A stretch of DNA of 64,000 nucleotides from JAQUOA01 sp037443785 (GTDB lineage Bacteria > Bacteroidota > Ignavibacteria > UBA10030 > UBA8401). Location of the stretch: the NCBI GenBank assembly GCA_037443785.1, contig JBBINR010000004.1, forward strand, positions 62,001 through 126,000, written 5' to 3'. The position numbers were made by a program, and so were the translations under genes. This document shows positions 17,601-27,026 of this stretch, one piece after another (positions within the stretch are counted from its first letter, which is position 1; the number at the start of each line of letters is the position of its first letter). A model generated the notes under the pieces. The model was not told where the DNA came from and did not search any database. It saw only the letters and a program-made list of their open reading frames with translations.

Positions 17601-18871
17601 CAGAACCAATTCATTTGTTCGTTGAACAAATACGTTGCTTTCAAAAATACTCGCATTTCACTTTTAAACAATGGATTATTCATCCATTGAATCTGTAGAT
17701 CGGTCGAAATCTGTTTCAAGGGGCGATAGACAATACCGGCTGTTGCATTAACCACCGTGCTCGACGGATCATTCTTATCATGTTTGTATGAAGCGTAACC
17801 AAAACCAACACTCGGGGTAAAGGTTCTGTCTTCAAGCGGACAAATTGCCTGAAGTGAAATTCCGTTCAATTCGCCGGCATAGCCAAAATTTTGTGTATAC
17901 GACGCGGAAAGAAAATCATACGTGCCACCAACAACAAGTCGTTGACTGCTTTCATCGACATACTGCACATTTCCAAAACGCGCATAGAAAAATGTTTTAG
18001 CAATCGGACGATATTCTAATCCGCCTTCAATCTCTTTTGTACTGTTGACATTAAATACAGAGAAGATCGAATTGTACGCAAGGCGCGGCTCTCTGAAAAT
18101 ATATTCTGCAGTAGCTCCAAGCTCTTTCGAAATATTTACGCGCGTAAAGGCTTGAATCCTTGAAAGGGCTTCGGTCTCAAAATCGTAATCTGTTTTTGCT
18201 TGGAGGAAAAATGTACGAAAATCATACTCGACGTCAACCGACGCCAGTTCTTCAGCAAGCGGACGGCTGTTAATTACATTGACGTAAGGATTAAACAATG
18301 AATCCGCCCGAACTGCGTTGTATGGTTTACGAATCATTCGCTTGTTCATGTAACTTAGTCCGATACTCCCCTCTTCTACCGGTGCATAAATCACCTGTCC
18401 ACCGAACATTCCATTGCTGCCAATCCATTGTTTTCTGATATCGCGCGTGTGCGAAACGTTTGTTCCGCCATACCCAACAATGGTAACACTCTTGTCCAAG
18501 ATCCGTGCTGAACCGATCATTCCATCGATCAATCCATATCCGGCGCCGGCAAAAACAAATTGGCGGCCGACAGATAAATCTGCCAAACCGCCAATGTTTC
18601 TCACCTTCACCATTAAGGAGGAGACTCGTAGTTCCGGATCGGTTGCAATGGTCGAGCTAAAATCGTTCGACACCAAAGCGTTCATGTTAAAACTGATATT
18701 ATCTTTTCCAGCATTCAAATAAATATTTTCATACGCACGGAAATTTGTTTGCTTCGCACGCGCACTGTCAAGCCCCTCAAATGAATACACTGCTGTTGTT
18801 GACCTTCCGGTAATCAACTGTGCTGAAGCAGAGGCAATAATCAGGAACAGCGATATGAAAATTTTCTTCAT
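17600..18871 (-). CDS. Putative outer-membrane beta-barrel protein associated with cytochromes
   Basis: 423 residues from ATG 18871, with signal peptide KKIFISLFLIIASASAQ. The rest alternates polar and hydrophobic residues in short strands and ends in aromatic residues (FNEQMNWF), as expected for a barrel. No CXXCH and no enzyme motif. It sits between a c554-like cytochrome and a 14-heme cytochrome with 5-bp and overlapping junctions, the place a conduit porin would have. I do not recognise its family; the porin-conduit idea is context-based. An in-frame TTG at 18880 is rejected because the ATG starts the signal peptide. Confidence 0.75.
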   Translation of the reverse strand: MKKIFISLFLIIASASAQLITGRSTTAVYSFEGLDSARAKQTNFRAYENIYLNAGKDNISFNMNALVSNDFSSTIATDPELRVSSLMVKVRNIGGLADLSVGRQFVFAGAGYGLIDGMIGSARILDKSVTIVGYGGTNVSHTRDIRKQWIGSNGMFGGQVIYAPVEEGSIGLSYMNKRMIRKPYNAVRADSLFNPYVNVINSRPLAEELASVDVEYDFRTFFLQAKTDYDFETEALSRIQAFTRVNISKELGATAEYIFREPRLAYNSIFSVFNVNSTKEIEGGLEYRPIAKTFFYARFGNVQYVDESSQRLVVGGTYDFLSASYTQNFGYAGELNGISLQAICPLEDRTFTPSVGFGYASYKHDKNDPSSTVVNATAGIVYRPLKQISTDLQIQWMNNPLFKSEMRVFLKATYLFNEQMNWF

Positions 18872-18876
18872 AGCAA

Positions 18877-19389
18877 TCAACCTTTTGGCATCGGATGTTT
18901 AATTTCATCCCAGAATTTTTTGTAATCAAAATCTTTAATTGGATGCATTTTGGGTTGATGACAAGTTTTGCATAACTTTTCGCTGCCATTAAGAACAAGT
19001 CCTGCAGCAATAGCTTTTTCTTTATTTTCCGGTTTATTGTGGATGGGTTTAAATGCCGATGCTGCACCATGACATGCTTCGCATTGAACGCCCATTTCCA
19101 TCTTGAATGATTTTTCTTGCGGTTCACCGTAGCCTGTCGTATGGCATTCTAAACATTCTTTTGCTTCTGCAGCAGTTTTCACACCTTTTGCTTTTGCAAA
19201 TTCTGCAGCTTTGTCGCTTTTAAGGACTTCGAATGCTTGAGCATGTTTTGAATTTTTCCATACTTCCAATTGCTTACCTTGTTTCGGTAAATTGTGACAC
19301 ACACAACTATTGACACCTACAAATTTATTTTGTGCAAATGAAACCGCTGAGAATAAGAGAACGAGTGAGATAAGAAACGCTTTTTTCAT
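18877..19389 (-). CDS. Cytochrome c554-like protein with three canonical hemes and one unusual CXCH motif
   Basis: 170 residues from ATG 19389, which has an excellent SD (AAGGAG). After the signal peptide (VLLFSAVSFAQ) comes GVNSCVCHNLPKQGKQ, then VWKNSKHAQAF, CLECH, CEACH and CKTCH. The layout matches the cytochrome c554/multiheme family whose first motif is normally CXXCH. Here it reads CVCH, one residue short, encoded by TGT GTG TGT CAC. Whether heme attaches there is unknown. It is the first gene of unit C, preceded by a long leader with several inverted repeats. Confidence 0.85.
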   Translation of the reverse strand: MKKAFLISLVLLFSAVSFAQNKFVGVNSCVCHNLPKQGKQLEVWKNSKHAQAFEVLKSDKAAEFAKAKGVKTAAEAKECLECHTTGYGEPQEKSFKMEMGVQCEACHGAASAFKPIHNKPENKEKAIAAGLVLNGSEKLCKTCHQPKMHPIKDFDYKKFWDEIKHPMPKG

Positions 19390-19390
19390 G

Positions 19391-19537
19391 GGAGATCTCC
19401 TTGGTTTTACTAAAATCTGTGAATTATGAGGCAAACCTTATGCCGAAAACTTCCACGCTAAAAATGTTGAAATTTGCATCACAGATACATTTGGTTTCCC
19501 AAGCGTGGGAAAACCATCGGAAAACCCTTTGCAAAGG
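19391..19537 (-). promoter_or_regulatory. Structured leader candidate of cytochrome unit C
   Basis: On the minus strand the 5' region of the 19389 gene holds several inverted repeats. Atctgtga (19415-19422) pairs with tcacagat (19479-19486), with an inner pairing of gcaaa (19431-19435) and tttgc (19473-19477). There is also a hairpin ggtttccca / tgggaaaacc (19493-19515) and the palindrome cctttgcaaagg (19526-19537). The SD lies inside the perfect palindrome ggagatctcc (19391-19400). No known riboswitch core is recognised. A 5' UTR regulatory RNA, or protein binding sites, are the likely readings. Confidence 0.4.
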
Positions 19538-19633
19538 TAGGAAGCAACCAGACAACGTTATCCATTAGTTTGTATTTGTTTACAAAATCAACATTAACGA
19601 AGTGTGCAAGTATAATCAGACTAAAAATAAAAA

Positions 19634-21106
19634 TCAAATTACTTTTTTGTTTTGCTTACGTTCTAAACGTCGAATGTATAAATAAAGTGACACTGTGAAA
19701 ATTGTAATAACAAGTGTCGCTACACCTAAACCTTTTCGTCTAAAATAATATTCATCAATGGCAGCCTGGGCTTCACCTTGGACAAACGAAGCCGATGTTT
19801 TTCCCTTCTCTATTACTCCGCGGAATTTTTGTTCGTTGAATGAATGCACCATTGTTCTGGATTCTAACCTTGCCTGACGAATATCACGCAATTTAAATTT
19901 TGCTTCCGATATTTCCATTCCCCTCTGTTCAGATTCATTCACAAGTATCTGAGCATTCTGTTCCATCAGTTCAAGACTGTCAATCAAACTTTTCATCGTT
20001 TTAGCAACGACATATCCTTTGACATTTTCATTCTCATGATGACAACGGCTGCACACAGCATCAGATGATACACCAAGAAGTTTATCCGTTGCGGCAACAA
20101 TTTCGTGATTGCTGTGGCACGTTTCGCATTCAGGAAGTTTTCGATCGTCAAATGTTTTCTTGTGCGGACTTGATGAAAATAAATCTGCATTCAGCGCGTG
20201 ACATGTTCCGCAGACTTTTGAAACCGATTCGACTCCTGGCGGAGTTGCACCGTGATTGCCATGACAGTCGTTACATGCCGGTGCGCCGACATCATGTTTT
20301 TGCAACAATGCTTTTCCATGCTCACTGCGAGAATATTTTTCATATTGATCGGTCGGAATCTTATAGTCCTTCATGTATTGACCATTGCTATGGCACTTCG
20401 AACATGTTGCCGGGATATTTGATGCATACACCGACGACTTCACATCTTTTACCCCGCGGATATCATGGCTCCCGTGACAACTTGCGCATTGCGCCGGTTT
20501 TGGATCGCCATTATTATTTTTCTTCCCATGAACACTCGTTCGATATTTATCTAACTGATCAACAGGCATAGAAGGATTATACGTCTGCATGAATGCAGCA
20601 TTCGCATGACACTTCGTGCAGGTCTTCACCACATTCAACGGATACACCGGTGACGCAGGGTTTTTGACAGAGACAATGCCGTGGGAATTATGGCATGTTG
20701 TGCATTGTGCAATATGCTCTTTGCCTGTCGTAGAAAGTTTTCCGTGGACGCTTTCCTGTAAAAATTCCCATTGATTTGTCGGCAGAGTCGATCCAAATTT
20801 TTTCATTTTCTCCGGATTGCCATGGCATGATGCACACGTCTTTGAAATGTTATCGCCTTTTGGGACGCCGGTAAATCCGGACTTAACATTCATTGCAGCA
20901 TCCATGTCATCCGAATTTCGGTCACCACCATGACAATCAGCACAAGAAACCCCCTTCTTGTAATGCACATCCTGCATAAATAACTTTGAAGGTGAATCAT
21001 CCAATCCTTGGTGGCACGTCAGACATTGATCGTCGGCAAACAGATTCAAAGAACAGAACAGAAGCATTCCCAAAGAATATTGAAATACCGTTAATGTTCG
21101 TTTCAT
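19634..21106 (-). CDS. Membrane-anchored 11-heme cytochrome c, partner of the Rieske/cytochrome b pair
   Basis: About 490 residues from ATG 21106, which overlaps the cytochrome b stop (ATGA). A signal sequence (VFQYSLGMLLFCSLNLFA) precedes 11 CXXCH motifs between residues about 30 and 355. Several hemes sit in a repeated pattern of H-GK...CxxCH-xxH, for example SVHGK, RTSVHGKK and RSEHGK. A charged helical stretch (about 370-455) and one transmembrane helix (GVATLVITIFTVSLYLYI) end the protein, so it is anchored by its C-terminus with hemes in the periplasm. By position it replaces cytochrome c1/f as electron acceptor of the Rieske protein; that is inference from gene order. Confidence 0.88.
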   Translation of the reverse strand: MKRTLTVFQYSLGMLLFCSLNLFADDQCLTCHQGLDDSPSKLFMQDVHYKKGVSCADCHGGDRNSDDMDAAMNVKSGFTGVPKGDNISKTCASCHGNPEKMKKFGSTLPTNQWEFLQESVHGKLSTTGKEHIAQCTTCHNSHGIVSVKNPASPVYPLNVVKTCTKCHANAAFMQTYNPSMPVDQLDKYRTSVHGKKNNNGDPKPAQCASCHGSHDIRGVKDVKSSVYASNIPATCSKCHSNGQYMKDYKIPTDQYEKYSRSEHGKALLQKHDVGAPACNDCHGNHGATPPGVESVSKVCGTCHALNADLFSSSPHKKTFDDRKLPECETCHSNHEIVAATDKLLGVSSDAVCSRCHHENENVKGYVVAKTMKSLIDSLELMEQNAQILVNESEQRGMEISEAKFKLRDIRQARLESRTMVHSFNEQKFRGVIEKGKTSASFVQGEAQAAIDEYYFRRKGLGVATLVITIFTVSLYLYIRRLERKQNKKVI

Positions 21107-22182
21107 GCGAGCCATCCAAGTATCGTGAAGAGAATAATGTACATCACCACGAACAATCCAATATAAGTTATAAATCGGTTATGCTCGCCTCTTGAACTTT
21201 TGCGATCCCAGAATGGAACGAGCATCCAAAAGAGTCCTGCAGCACCAAAGAGCAAAATGCCGAGCACTTCGCCATCGATGACAAATACAGTTGCTGGAAT
21301 GTATTTCAGCGATTGAAACATAAAAAGAAAATACCATTCCGGTTTAATACCTGCAGGTGCAGAAGCAAACGGATCGGCTTTCTTCCCCAATTCCCATGGA
21401 AAGAAGACGGCAAGAATTGCCAGCAAGTTTAACACGATGAGCCACAATGTAAGGTCGCGAAGAATAAAGTTTGGGAAAAACGGCATGGTCTTTTGTTCTG
21501 CCCGCGGCTTGTCTTTAAATTCATGCGGCTCGCTCATTCCCTGGCGCTGCACAAGAATTAAATGTATGCCAAGCAGAACAGTGAAGAGGCTGGGAAGCAC
21601 GGCGACGTGAAATCCAAAGAGACGGGAAAGCGTTGCACCGGTAACATTATCTCCGCCACGCATGAATTGCAGGATTGGTTTTCCAATAACAGGAACTACA
21701 CCGGTAATTTCTGTACCGACCTTCGTAGCAAAAAATGCCAGTTCATTCCACGGCAGGAGATATCCCGTAAATCCAAATCCAAGTAAGAGAAAAAACATCA
21801 GCATTCCGCTCAGCCAAGTCATCTCGCGCGGTTTGCGGTATGCACGTTCAAAGAAGACACTGAACATATGCACCAGTGCCGTAAAGACAAATAGATTTGC
21901 TGTCCAGCTGTGAATGGATCTGATGAGCCATCCAAACGCGACTTTTGATGTGATGAACTGAATACTTTCAAAGGCCAGTTCTTCGCTCCCCTTGTAATAC
22001 ATCAAGAGTAAAATTCCGGTGGTCACTTGGATCACAAAAAGAAAGAGTGACACACCGCCGAAATAGTACCATATCGAATGACGATGAACAGGAACATATT
22101 TCTTCGCCATAAAATCTACAAGGTCTTGAAGTGCTACGCGCTCATCGACCCAATCATATAATTTCTTAAAGAGTGGTTTCAT
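21103..22182 (-). CDS. Cytochrome b (b6-type, single polypeptide) of a quinol oxidoreductase
   Basis: 359 residues with about eight transmembrane helices. Heme ligands: His pairs spaced by 13 (SIHSWTANLF to LVHMF) and by 14 residues (FGFHVAVLPS to GIHLIL). The 14-residue spacing of the second pair is the b6 pattern. PEWYFLFMF gives the PEWY quinol-oxidation site, and the C-terminal part continues in the same chain where b6f complexes use a separate subunit IV. It overlaps the Rieske gene by four bases. It should oxidise menaquinol, passing electrons to the Rieske protein and to hemes b. Confidence 0.95.
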   Translation of the reverse strand: MKPLFKKLYDWVDERVALQDLVDFMAKKYVPVHRHSIWYYFGGVSLFLFVIQVTTGILLLMYYKGSEELAFESIQFITSKVAFGWLIRSIHSWTANLFVFTALVHMFSVFFERAYRKPREMTWLSGMLMFFLLLGFGFTGYLLPWNELAFFATKVGTEITGVVPVIGKPILQFMRGGDNVTGATLSRLFGFHVAVLPSLFTVLLGIHLILVQRQGMSEPHEFKDKPRAEQKTMPFFPNFILRDLTLWLIVLNLLAILAVFFPWELGKKADPFASAPAGIKPEWYFLFMFQSLKYIPATVFVIDGEVLGILLFGAAGLFWMLVPFWDRKSSRGEHNRFITYIGLFVVMYIILFTILGWLA

Positions 22183-22634
22183 GATTTTTTCGAAATGGAT
22201 ACCTCCTCTCCTTGCACAACAACTCTGTATTCATCTAAGGGGCGCGGCGGCGGACCGGAAATATTACGGCCGTTCAGATCATATTTCCCGTTATGACAGG
22301 CACACCAGATCATTCCAAAATCTTTGCGATATTGGACGGTACATTCAAGATGTGTGCAGACCGCTGAAAAAGCCCGCAGGTCACCATTAGCATTACGAAT
22401 TAAAATTACCGGCTTGGTTCCAAATTTTACAATCTGACCGGAATCTTTTTCGATGTCTTTGAGAAGACCAACTTTAACGCTGGACACTTCAACTTCGTTT
22501 TGTTTTGGCGGCTTAAGGTAGGCAAAGATAGGATAGAGAACTGACGCAATCCATGCAAGAATGCTTCCTCCGAGAATGTATTTGAGAAAATCTCTCTTAC
22601 TTTCGTCGGAGGGTTGAGTAGGCGTTTCCAACAT
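22179..22634 (-). CDS. Rieske [2Fe-2S] protein of the bc-type complex
   Basis: 151 residues. One N-terminal membrane helix (ILGGSILAWIASVLYPIFAYL) follows SKRDFLK, a twin-arginine-like motif in which the first Arg is Lys. The cluster ligands are in CTHLEC (Cys, His) and CACHNGKYD (Cys, His), with SGPPPRPL as the Pro loop. It takes one electron from quinol at the cytochrome b site. It lies 14 bp after the ImcH-like gene and overlaps cytochrome b, so the three are one operon. Confidence is high for the fold and moderate for Tat export. Confidence 0.95.
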   Translation of the reverse strand: MLETPTQPSDESKRDFLKYILGGSILAWIASVLYPIFAYLKPPKQNEVEVSSVKVGLLKDIEKDSGQIVKFGTKPVILIRNANGDLRAFSAVCTHLECTVQYRKDFGMIWCACHNGKYDLNGRNISGPPPRPLDEYRVVVQGEEVSISKKS

Positions 22635-22648
22635 ACGAGACCCCGTAG

Positions 22649-24145
22649 TTATTTTGGATTATGACACTCGCTGCAATTCATTTCTTTCCACGCATCACCA
22701 ATATCAACAGGATGTTGATACTCAACACCATCGAGTGATAAGCGGAGTTTATCTTTTTCAAACTGCTGAGATAAAATTGTATGACAAACGTTGCATTCGC
22801 GCGATAATACTTTACCCTCGGCTGTCTTATGATTTCCATCATGGCATCTGAAGCATCCGGGATAATAGAGATGCCCTATGTTGTCGGGAAATTTTTTCCA
22901 CGACACACCCATCGCGGGGAAATAATTTCTGCTGTAAATTTTTTGAAGCTCTTCAACCGCCTTTTGAACGGCTCCCTTTTTCTGCACCGCAACTTCCGGG
23001 TATTTTGTTTTGTAATACTCTTCTACCAAATTTTTAATACTGTCTAACGCCGCTTGCTTTGAAGAATATTGCAAGTCGAGCACGTTCATCGACAGTGCTT
23101 TAGCGTCCGGTAATTCAGGATCAATCCATCCCAGCGCCATCGCCGTGTTCACTGTTTTTCCCGGCGGACGGTAAATATGAGTAGGCCGGTTATGGCAGTC
23201 AATGCAATCCATTCTGCGGACTTCGGCTTTAGCAAAATCTTCCTTACTCAATGGATCATTGTCATTCGTATAAATTCGTTCGTTTCCGTTTGGATCTTTT
23301 ACTTTCACCCAAGGAATCGTTTGCCGTGAGGAATCAAGTGTTGCGTACGTTACTTGATGGCCGATGTTCATGTGCCAGTGAATTCCTGAGGTCGGACCTG
23401 CTTCAATATTGCCGCCTCCAATTTTCACAAGCAAATCAAGATCGAAACGAGTGTTTTGTTTATCGGAGAGGAAGTACGTATTCTTCAGCAATTTTTCGCT
23501 GAAGAAATGTTTTGGCCAGTGACACTGCTCGCATGTTTCCTGCGCTGGTCGCAAGTTGTGAATCGGCGTCTGAATCGGACGGGAATATTTGTTGAACGTT
23601 ACTGAGTATACTTGATAACTTCCAGACAATTTTGATTTCACAAAATAATCCGCTCCTGATCCAATATGACATTGCACGCATCCCACTTTTGCGTGCGGTG
23701 AGAATTGATATGCGGTATATTCCGGCTCCATCACGACGTGACATGTTGTTCCGCAGAATGTATCTGATTCAGTGTATTCGTATGCTTGATAACTTGCAAA
23801 ACCTGTGCTAAGCACCAATGCCAAACCGACAAACACAATAAATGCAAAATTTCTTCGATGCCTCGGGTTATTCAAATCAAGGGACGGTAAATGTGTTGAC
23901 ACATCTCCTGTTCGCATTCTACGTCGTCGATCGAGTATCATTCCAATCATGATCACGGCAAAACCAACCACCAACACAAACGGCAGAATGATAAACGTGA
24001 TAATACCCATATACGGCTTTGAATGCGTATCAAAAATACCAAGCACCATCAAGAATAAAATCAGCCCGAAGCTAATTCCAACAAGTGACGCTCCAATCAA
24101 ACTTATCGGGTTAAAAAACGATGGGGGCAAAATTCTCTTAAACAT
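22649..24145 (-). CDS. ImcH-like inner-membrane NapC/NirT-type cytochrome, 7 hemes
   Basis: 498 residues with three N-terminal transmembrane helices (about 12-37, 45-70, 100-118) and then seven heme motifs: CGTTCH (CX3CH), CVQCH, CEQCH, CIDCH, CFRCH, CNVCH, CSECH. The segment FCGTTCHVVMEPEYTAYQFSPHA is typical of NapC/NirT proteins, which take electrons from menaquinol. Length, three helices and seven hemes match ImcH of Geobacter, the inner-membrane cytochrome needed for respiration of high-potential extracellular acceptors. Homology to ImcH is my recognition from architecture, not a search result. A 91-bp spacer separates it from the CbcL-like gene upstream. Confidence 0.85.
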   Translation of the reverse strand: MFKRILPPSFFNPISLIGASLVGISFGLILFLMVLGIFDTHSKPYMGIITFIILPFVLVVGFAVIMIGMILDRRRRMRTGDVSTHLPSLDLNNPRHRRNFAFIVFVGLALVLSTGFASYQAYEYTESDTFCGTTCHVVMEPEYTAYQFSPHAKVGCVQCHIGSGADYFVKSKLSGSYQVYSVTFNKYSRPIQTPIHNLRPAQETCEQCHWPKHFFSEKLLKNTYFLSDKQNTRFDLDLLVKIGGGNIEAGPTSGIHWHMNIGHQVTYATLDSSRQTIPWVKVKDPNGNERIYTNDNDPLSKEDFAKAEVRRMDCIDCHNRPTHIYRPPGKTVNTAMALGWIDPELPDAKALSMNVLDLQYSSKQAALDSIKNLVEEYYKTKYPEVAVQKKGAVQKAVEELQKIYSRNYFPAMGVSWKKFPDNIGHLYYPGCFRCHDGNHKTAEGKVLSRECNVCHTILSQQFEKDKLRLSLDGVEYQHPVDIGDAWKEMNCSECHNPK

Positions 24146-24236
24146 ACTTCAACTTTCTCCGCAATAAATATTTTTATAAACCTCTGACTTTATGCCAAAA
24201 CAATCTCAGAGTGTTTGTTGACCTTCAACACATTTA

Positions 24237-27026
24237 TTATTGATAGCTAAACAACATGGCGTATAATATCCAAAGTACGACACTAAATCCAATGGAAACT
24301 GCAATCCAGCCAAAAATTTTTATTGCTCGAATCACAATCGGAGGATACGGTTCAACGAGATATTTTTCAAGCTCGCCGGTTTTTACCATCGCATCATATT
24401 CTCCCGGCTTGTCGCGTTTCAATTCTTCCACAGGCATACGTCCCGTAAAGACGACAAGATCCATCGGGAATTTTTCAGGACGCAAATGGGTATTAAAAAA
24501 GTGAACGGTAAAAATAAATCCGGTTGCGAGCAATGCTTCGTCGCTATGTATAATTGTCGCAACATTAATGAACCATCCAGGCATAAAATTCGTAAAAAAT
24601 TCCGGAAACCACAACGTCATTCCCGTCGAGCCGATAATAAAAATTCCCCAAAATACCGCAAAGTAGTCGAACTTTTCCCAATACGTCCATCGTCCATATT
24701 GCGGGCGTTGACCAATTCCGATAAACCACTTTATCGAGCCGATCATATCAAGAAGATCTTTTTTCGTCGGAATCATTGTATAGGCGCCGAACAACAAGTT
24801 CTTCCAAGTTTTAAATTCCTTTTTCTTTCGGCGGAAAAGATCAACAATGTGGGTAATGAAAACTACCACCATAATCGTAGCTGCGATTCGATGAATATAG
24901 CCTGCGACTTCAAATCCACCGAAAATTCTTGAGAGAATCGACGCCCAGCTTGTATATGAAAATTTTAATGTCATTCCCGTCAACGCAAGCGACAAGAAAC
25001 TGATAATCATTCCAACATGAAGAATCCTATTCAAACGAGAGAATCGTTGGTATTGCCGTTCATCTTGATGTTCTTTTTCAATTTGCTGATGAATTTTTCT
25101 CATCTGCCACGCACGGGGAAGCCATAGCAATGTATGTATTCCACTGAAGAAAAATGTTCCAACTACCAATCCGGTCATTCCCCAAAACACGTAGAACAAG
25201 ATTGGGTATTTTTCCGGATCATGATGCGTTGCGTGAGTTAAGTATCCGGCAAATCTTCTATTTGCGCCTTCGTGACATTTTTGGCACGTCTGCACAACAT
25301 TCTGCCGGCTTAAATGGGAACGCGAATCAGAAGGCGGAAGAATATCGTGAGCACCGTGGCAGTCATAACACTTTGCCGTTTTTGTGTAGCCAAGCTGCGC
25401 CACTTTGCCGTGATATGTATCGAAATATGTTTTTGTGATTTCTCCGTGACACTTACCGCAGGTGTTGATGATTCCTAATTTGAATCCTTGGTTATCCGTT
25501 CGAATAATCGTATGAGCGGTATGACAATCATTGCACACTGGCAGCGGCTTATCCGATTTCGATACTAGCTTTGAGTGAATGCTTTTTTCAAATTGTTCTT
25601 CAATGCCGTGATGACATTTGCCGCACGTAGTGGGAAGATTTTTTGGATTAACGCTTGAAAGTGAATCCGACTTTGGCAATTCTCTATGCGAAGTGTGACA
25701 GTCCGTGCATTTTGCCGTTACCGTCAATCCACTTTTCTCTAAACCTTTTCCGTGAATACTTTCCGTGTAATGATTGATAATATTATGTTCTGTTCCTTTA
25801 TACCGAACAGCCGCTCTCTTCCCTTCTTGATGACATCGTGCACAAAGTTTGGGAATGTTGATTGCAAAGATTGGGGATGACGTATCTAACTTTCCTTTTA
25901 CACCATGCGTGCCGTGACATTCTTTGCATGTCGGCGCATTCGGATCGTTCTTTGCAAATAACTTTCCGTGGGTACTTTGCTGATACTGTTCTCCGACTTC
26001 GGTATGGCATTGTGCACAATCAATTTTTTTTGTAATTGCGTCGCAGGGGCGAACGTGAGAAGCTTGCACTTCACTATGACACTGGCTGCAGGCAATTTTC
26101 TTCCCGTGCATCGATTTTGCATATTCCTCGACATCAACAAATAATGAGCGGCCATCTTTTGACGATTTGACATTCTTTTGTTCATGACACCGCATGCAAT
26201 CTTTGTTCGCCATTCCCTGATCATAAAACACACGACGGGCTTTATGCGGTTGATGACAATCGACACACGCAGGCAAAACGTTCGCCTGCTTTTCCCACAG
26301 TTCGCCTTTAATAACTTTTCGATGAACAACTTCGATGGATGAGTGACACTTTGAACATGTTGCCGCAATATTTTTTCTGCTGATAGAAGAACGCGGGTCG
26401 GTGTGCGGCCTGATAAGATGAGGTGTATGGCATGACGCGCACGTTGCTGCAACCGCCAAACCTTTTTTCATCAGTCCCTCGCCATGAATACTTTCCGTAT
26501 AGTTTTCCAGAATATGATCTTGCGAAAGATGGCGAGCTTTCTGAACCGGCGCACCTTCCTGATGGCATTTCCCGCACACGTACGGAATGTTCATTGGACG
26601 GACTTGAGAATTGGGATCTTTGACGGCGAGAATATCATGTTTCCCATGGCAATCGTAACAGCGAGGCGCTAATGGATCTCCCTTTGCAACGCGCTCTCCG
26701 TGCATACATTGAGCATATTGATCCTGCTCAGCTGTATGACACGTGCCGCACTGAACACGACCGATATTTTCTTTATGCGGAAGATTATTCGGATCGAATC
26801 CTTCATGACATGAAATGCATTGAAGATCTTTATGAATTGATTTACTGAATTTTTTGTCGTCGATGAAGAGAGAAACTTTTTTTCCGTTTCTTTCCGCCGT
26901 TAATGTTTGGTCTTCGTGGCACGCAAGACATTCAGACTTATCCTGCCCAAAAACCAATTGCTGGGTAAAAATAGCAAGGAAAGAAAAAATAAAAAATAAT
27001 TTAATTTTGCTCATTCGATAATTCAT
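24237..27026 (-). CDS. CbcL-like fusion: 19-heme cytochrome c plus b-type membrane domain
   Basis: 929 residues. A signal peptide (SKIKLFFIFSFLAIF) precedes 19 CXXCH motifs in residues about 33-585. The heme region is internally duplicated: about 83-225 and the stretch starting at CAQCHTEVGEQYQQS share order and spacing (for example ENYTESIHGEGL against NHYTESIHGKGL). About six transmembrane helices follow, with membrane His residues in HVGMII, YIHRIAAT, FITHIVDLF and TVHFFN, consistent with a di-heme cytochrome b of the hydrogenase/formate dehydrogenase gamma type. CbcL of Geobacter has this build and serves low-potential acceptors. The start overlaps the stop of the paralog upstream (ATGA). 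Confidence 0.87.
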   Translation of the reverse strand: MNYRMSKIKLFFIFSFLAIFTQQLVFGQDKSECLACHEDQTLTAERNGKKVSLFIDDKKFSKSIHKDLQCISCHEGFDPNNLPHKENIGRVQCGTCHTAEQDQYAQCMHGERVAKGDPLAPRCYDCHGKHDILAVKDPNSQVRPMNIPYVCGKCHQEGAPVQKARHLSQDHILENYTESIHGEGLMKKGLAVAATCASCHTPHLIRPHTDPRSSISRKNIAATCSKCHSSIEVVHRKVIKGELWEKQANVLPACVDCHQPHKARRVFYDQGMANKDCMRCHEQKNVKSSKDGRSLFVDVEEYAKSMHGKKIACSQCHSEVQASHVRPCDAITKKIDCAQCHTEVGEQYQQSTHGKLFAKNDPNAPTCKECHGTHGVKGKLDTSSPIFAINIPKLCARCHQEGKRAAVRYKGTEHNIINHYTESIHGKGLEKSGLTVTAKCTDCHTSHRELPKSDSLSSVNPKNLPTTCGKCHHGIEEQFEKSIHSKLVSKSDKPLPVCNDCHTAHTIIRTDNQGFKLGIINTCGKCHGEITKTYFDTYHGKVAQLGYTKTAKCYDCHGAHDILPPSDSRSHLSRQNVVQTCQKCHEGANRRFAGYLTHATHHDPEKYPILFYVFWGMTGLVVGTFFFSGIHTLLWLPRAWQMRKIHQQIEKEHQDERQYQRFSRLNRILHVGMIISFLSLALTGMTLKFSYTSWASILSRIFGGFEVAGYIHRIAATIMVVVFITHIVDLFRRKKKEFKTWKNLLFGAYTMIPTKKDLLDMIGSIKWFIGIGQRPQYGRWTYWEKFDYFAVFWGIFIIGSTGMTLWFPEFFTNFMPGWFINVATIIHSDEALLATGFIFTVHFFNTHLRPEKFPMDLVVFTGRMPVEELKRDKPGEYDAMVKTGELEKYLVEPYPPIVIRAIKIFGWIAVSIGFSVVLWILYAMLFSYQ

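Noticed and set aside
19391..19560. Cyclic di-GMP (GEMM-I) riboswitch before the c554-like gene
   Set aside because: Fragments such as gcaaacc occur but the ordered GGCAAACC...GAAA...GGGACGCAAAGCC core is missing on both strands.
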